This document shows positions 60,959-64,000 of a DNA stretch of 64,000 nt, piece by piece. Below the pieces are notes generated by a model that ran no database searches, was not told where the DNA came from, and saw nothing but the letters and a program-made list of their open reading frames with translations. A program made the position numbers and the translations under genes. Source of the DNA: Fragum whitleyi (lineage: Eukaryota > Mollusca > Bivalvia > Cardiida > Cardiidae); the NCBI GenBank assembly GCA_948146395.1, contig OX411555.1, forward strand, positions 42,927,725-42,991,724. Reading direction: 5' to 3'. Position 1 is the first letter of the stretch; each line of letters opens with the position of its first letter.

Positions 60959-63900
60959 CAGATTGCTTAGCCCAAGGGCATGCGGTTCACTGATGAAAAA
61001 CCCTAACAAACCCAAAAGCCTTGACTGTTGGCAACTTGGTAGGCAGTTTTCTACCCCTTTGCCTTGACCCATCGACCCGAAACTCAGAGCTTTGCAGGTT
61101 CAGATGGTCCCCCGGTCACTCACCTGAGCCCATGTCAGGCAGCAGGTATGCAGTTCGCGTTTGAAAAGACCAAAACAAGCCCAATTTCTTCACTTTTGGC
61201 CCACTTGGTACGCAGTTTTTCTACCCCTTAGGCTTGACCTATCGACCTGGAACTCTGGGCATTGCAGGTTGGGGTGGTCCCCTGGTCTGTCGCACGAGCC
61301 CATATCAGACCGCACGGCCGAAGCCAATGCTCTATGCCGCTCAAATTGGCATACCTTGCCAAACGGGTCGACCTTGACCTTGACTGATCGACCCGAAACT
61401 CGGAGCATTGCAGGTTCAGGTGCTCACGTGGTCACATGCGCGAGCCCAGGTCAGACCACACAGCAGAAGGGTATGCGGTTCGCGCTTGAAAAGGCCAAAA
61501 CAAGCCCAAAGGCCTTGACTGTTGGCAACTTGGTACGCAGTTTTCTACCCCTATGGCTTGACCGATCAACCCCAAACTCGGAATGTTGCAGGTTCGGTTG
61601 GTCCCCTGGTCACTCACGCGAGCCCAGGTCAGATCGCTCAGCCCATGGGCATGCGGTTTACTGCTGAAAAACCCTAACAAACCCAAAGGCCTTGACTGTT
61701 GGCAACTTGGTAGGCAGTTTTCTACCCCTTTTCCTTGACCCATCGATCCAAAACTCGCAGCGTTGCAGGTTCAGATGGTCCCCGGTCACTCGCGCGAGCC
61801 CAGGTCAGGCAGCACAGCAGAAGGGTATGCGGTTCGCGCTTGAAAAGGCCAAAACAAGCCAAAAGGCCTTGACTGTTGGCATCTTGTTACGCAGTTTTCT
61901 ACCCCTTTGGCTTGACCGATCAACCCGAAACTCGGAATGTTGCAGGTTTGGGTGGTCCCCTGGTCACTCGCGCGAGCCCAGGTCAGATCGCTCAGCGCAA
62001 AGGCATGCGGTTCACTGCTGAAAAACTCTAACAAACCCAAAGGCCTTGACTGTTGGCAACTTGGTAGGCAGTTTTCTACCCCTTTGCCTTGACCCATCGA
62101 CCCAAAACTCGGAGCGTTGCAGGTTCAGATGGTCCCCAGGTCACTCGCCCGAGCCTAGGTCAGGCAGCACAGCAGAAAGGTATGCGGTTCGCGTTTGAAA
62201 AGACCAAAACAAGCCCAATTTCTTCACTTTTGGCCCACTAGGTACGAAGTTTTTCTACCCCTTAGGCTTGACCTATCGACCTGGAACTCTGGGCATTGCA
62301 GGTTGGGGTAGTCCCCTGGTCTGTCGCTTGAGCCAAGATCAGACTGCACAGCCAAAGCCAATGCTCTATGCCGCTCAAATTGGCATACCTGGCCAAAAAG
62401 GTCCACTTTGACCTTGACTGATCGACCCGAAACTCGGAGCGATGCAGGTTCAGGTGGTCCCGTGGTCACAAGCGCGAGCCCAGGTCAGACCGCACAGCAG
62501 AAGGGTATGCGGTTCGCGCTTGAAAAGGCCAAAACAAGCCCAAAGGCCTTGACTGTTGGCAACTTGGTACGCAGTTTTCTACCCCTATGGCTTGACCGAT
62601 CAACCCGAAACTCGGAATGTTGCAAGTTCGGGTGGTCCCCTGGTCACTCGCACGAGCCCAGGTCAGATCGCTCAGCCCAAGGGCATGCGGTTCACTGCTG
62701 AAAAACCCTAACAAACCCAAAGGCCTTGACTGTTGGCAACTTGGTAGGCAGTTTTCTACCCCTTTGCCTTGACCCATCGACCCGAAACTCGGAGCGTTGC
62801 AGGTTCAGATGGTCCCCAGGTCACTCGCCCGAGCCTAGGTCAGGCAGCACAGCAGAAAGGTATGCGGTTCGCGTTTGAAAAGACCAAAACAAGCCCAATT
62901 TCTTCACTTTTGGCCCACTTGGTACGAAGTTTTTCTACCCCTTAGGCTTGACCTATCGACCCGGAACTCTGGGCATTGCAGGTTGGGGTAGTCCCCTTTC
63001 TGCTGTGCTGCCTGACATGGGCTCATGCGAGTGACGGTATGCGGTTCGCGCTTGAAAAGGCCAAAACAAGCCCAAAGGCCTTGACTGTTGGCAACTTGGT
63101 ACGCAGTTTTCTACATCTTTGGCTTGACCGATCGACCAAAAACTCGGAATGTTGCAGGTTCGGATGGTCCCCTGGTCTTTCGCGCGAGCCCAGGTCAGAT
63201 CGCTCAGCCCAAGGGCATGTGGTTCACTGTTGAAAAACCCTAACAAACCCAAAAGCCTTGACTGTTGGCAACTTGGTAGGCAGTTTTTTACCCCTTTGCC
63301 TTGACCCATCGACCCGAAACTCGGAGCCTTGCAGGTTCAGATGGTCCCTCGGTCACTCGCATGAGCCCAGGTCAGGCAGCACAGCAGAAGGGTATGCGGT
63401 TCGCGCTTGAAAAGACCAAAACAAGCCCAATTTCTTCACTTTTGGCCCACTTGGTACGCAGTTTTTCTACCCCTTAGGCTTGACCTATCGACCCGGAACT
63501 CTGGGCATTGCAGGTTGGGGTGGTACCCTGGTCTGTCCCGCGAGCCCAGATCAGACCACACGGCCGAAGCCAATGCTCTATGCCGCTCAAATTGGCATAC
63601 CTGGCCAAACGGGTCGACTTTGACCTTGACTGATCGACCCGAAACTCAGAGCGTTGCAGGTTCAGGTGGTCCCGTGGTCATAAGCGCGAGCCCAGGTCAG
63701 ACCGCACAGCAGAAGGGTATGCGGTTCGCGCTTGAAAAGGCCAAAACAAGCCAAAAGGCCTTGACTGTTGGCATCTTGTTACGCAGTTTTCTACCCCTTT
63801 GGCTTGACCGATCGGCCCTAAACTCCGAATGTTGCAGGTTTGGGTGGTCCCCTGGTCACTCGCGCGAGCCCAGGTCAGATCGCTCAGCCCAAGGGCATGT

Positions 63901-64000
63901 GGTTCACTGTTGAAAAACCCTAACAAACCCAAAGGCATTGAGTGTTGGCAACTTGGTAGGCAGTTTTCTACCCCTTTGCCTTGACCCATTGACCCGAAAC
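60959..64000 (-). repeat. satellite array, inverted orientation, right part
   Basis: Continues the minus-orientation satellite to the window edge. The landmark CTTTTGGCCCACTTGGTACG (or close variants) at about 61193, 62227, 62911 and 63437 is spaced 1034, 684 and 526 bp. That equals a 684-bp four-subunit unit plus or minus one or two subunits. Subunit number is therefore variable here. Confidence 0.88.

Noticed and set aside
41242..64000. CRISPR-like direct repeats
   Set aside because: Units of about 650 bp without unique spacers in a eukaryotic satellite; not CRISPR.

Overview
The window is eukaryotic nuclear DNA, most likely from a bivalve mollusc. Three things point there: an intron-rich gene whose exons are separated by kilobases; a lectin-type membrane protein whose C-terminal CTC-motif and transmembrane module I associate with bivalves; and very dense short inverted-repeat elements, tRNA-like SINE heads and CR1-like LINE debris. 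No bacterial, organellar or CRISPR features are visible. I do not name a species.

1-5150 is AT-rich and mostly repeats, with a possible last exon of an upstream gene at 73-217. 5166-31880 holds the one convincing host gene. It has five plus-strand exons whose phases match and give 491 residues: signal peptide, C-type lectin domain, PAN/apple domain, Ser/Thr-rich stalk, CTC motif, transmembrane segment and short tail. Its introns are packed with short elements, named here by letter. MITE-A has ends TACAGTTAACAACATCGTGA. B carries TGACGTCA motifs. C, D, E, F and G are smaller families. Several MITE ends lie 0 to about 35 bp from exon borders. Intron 4 also holds a 1-kb element with ACAAAAGCCCC sub-repeats, a 5.7-kb structure with long terminal inverted repeats, a 340-bp purine tract and a 0.9-kb tetranucleotide repeat.

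31.9-41.2 kb lies downstream of the gene and is again repeats. The notable unit is a minus-strand retroposon with a PHD-finger ORF (38718-39701) broken by one in-frame stop and inserted into a B element. CR1-like reverse-transcriptase tails follow at 40.5-41.2 kb.

41242-64000 is a satellite domain. It runs head-to-tail with a period of about 652 bp (itself four diverged subunits of about 160 bp) to about 51224, then continues in the opposite orientation to the window end. An 8.29-kb composite Ty3/gypsy LTR retrotransposon (52668-60954) sits in the inverted part, flanked by a 4-bp duplication AGGT. It holds two partial pol regions in which integrase precedes reverse transcriptase, as in Gmr1-like elements. 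Both share the same internal deletion.

All calls are by eye. Repeat boundaries are good to a few bases where ends are quoted and to tens of bases otherwise.
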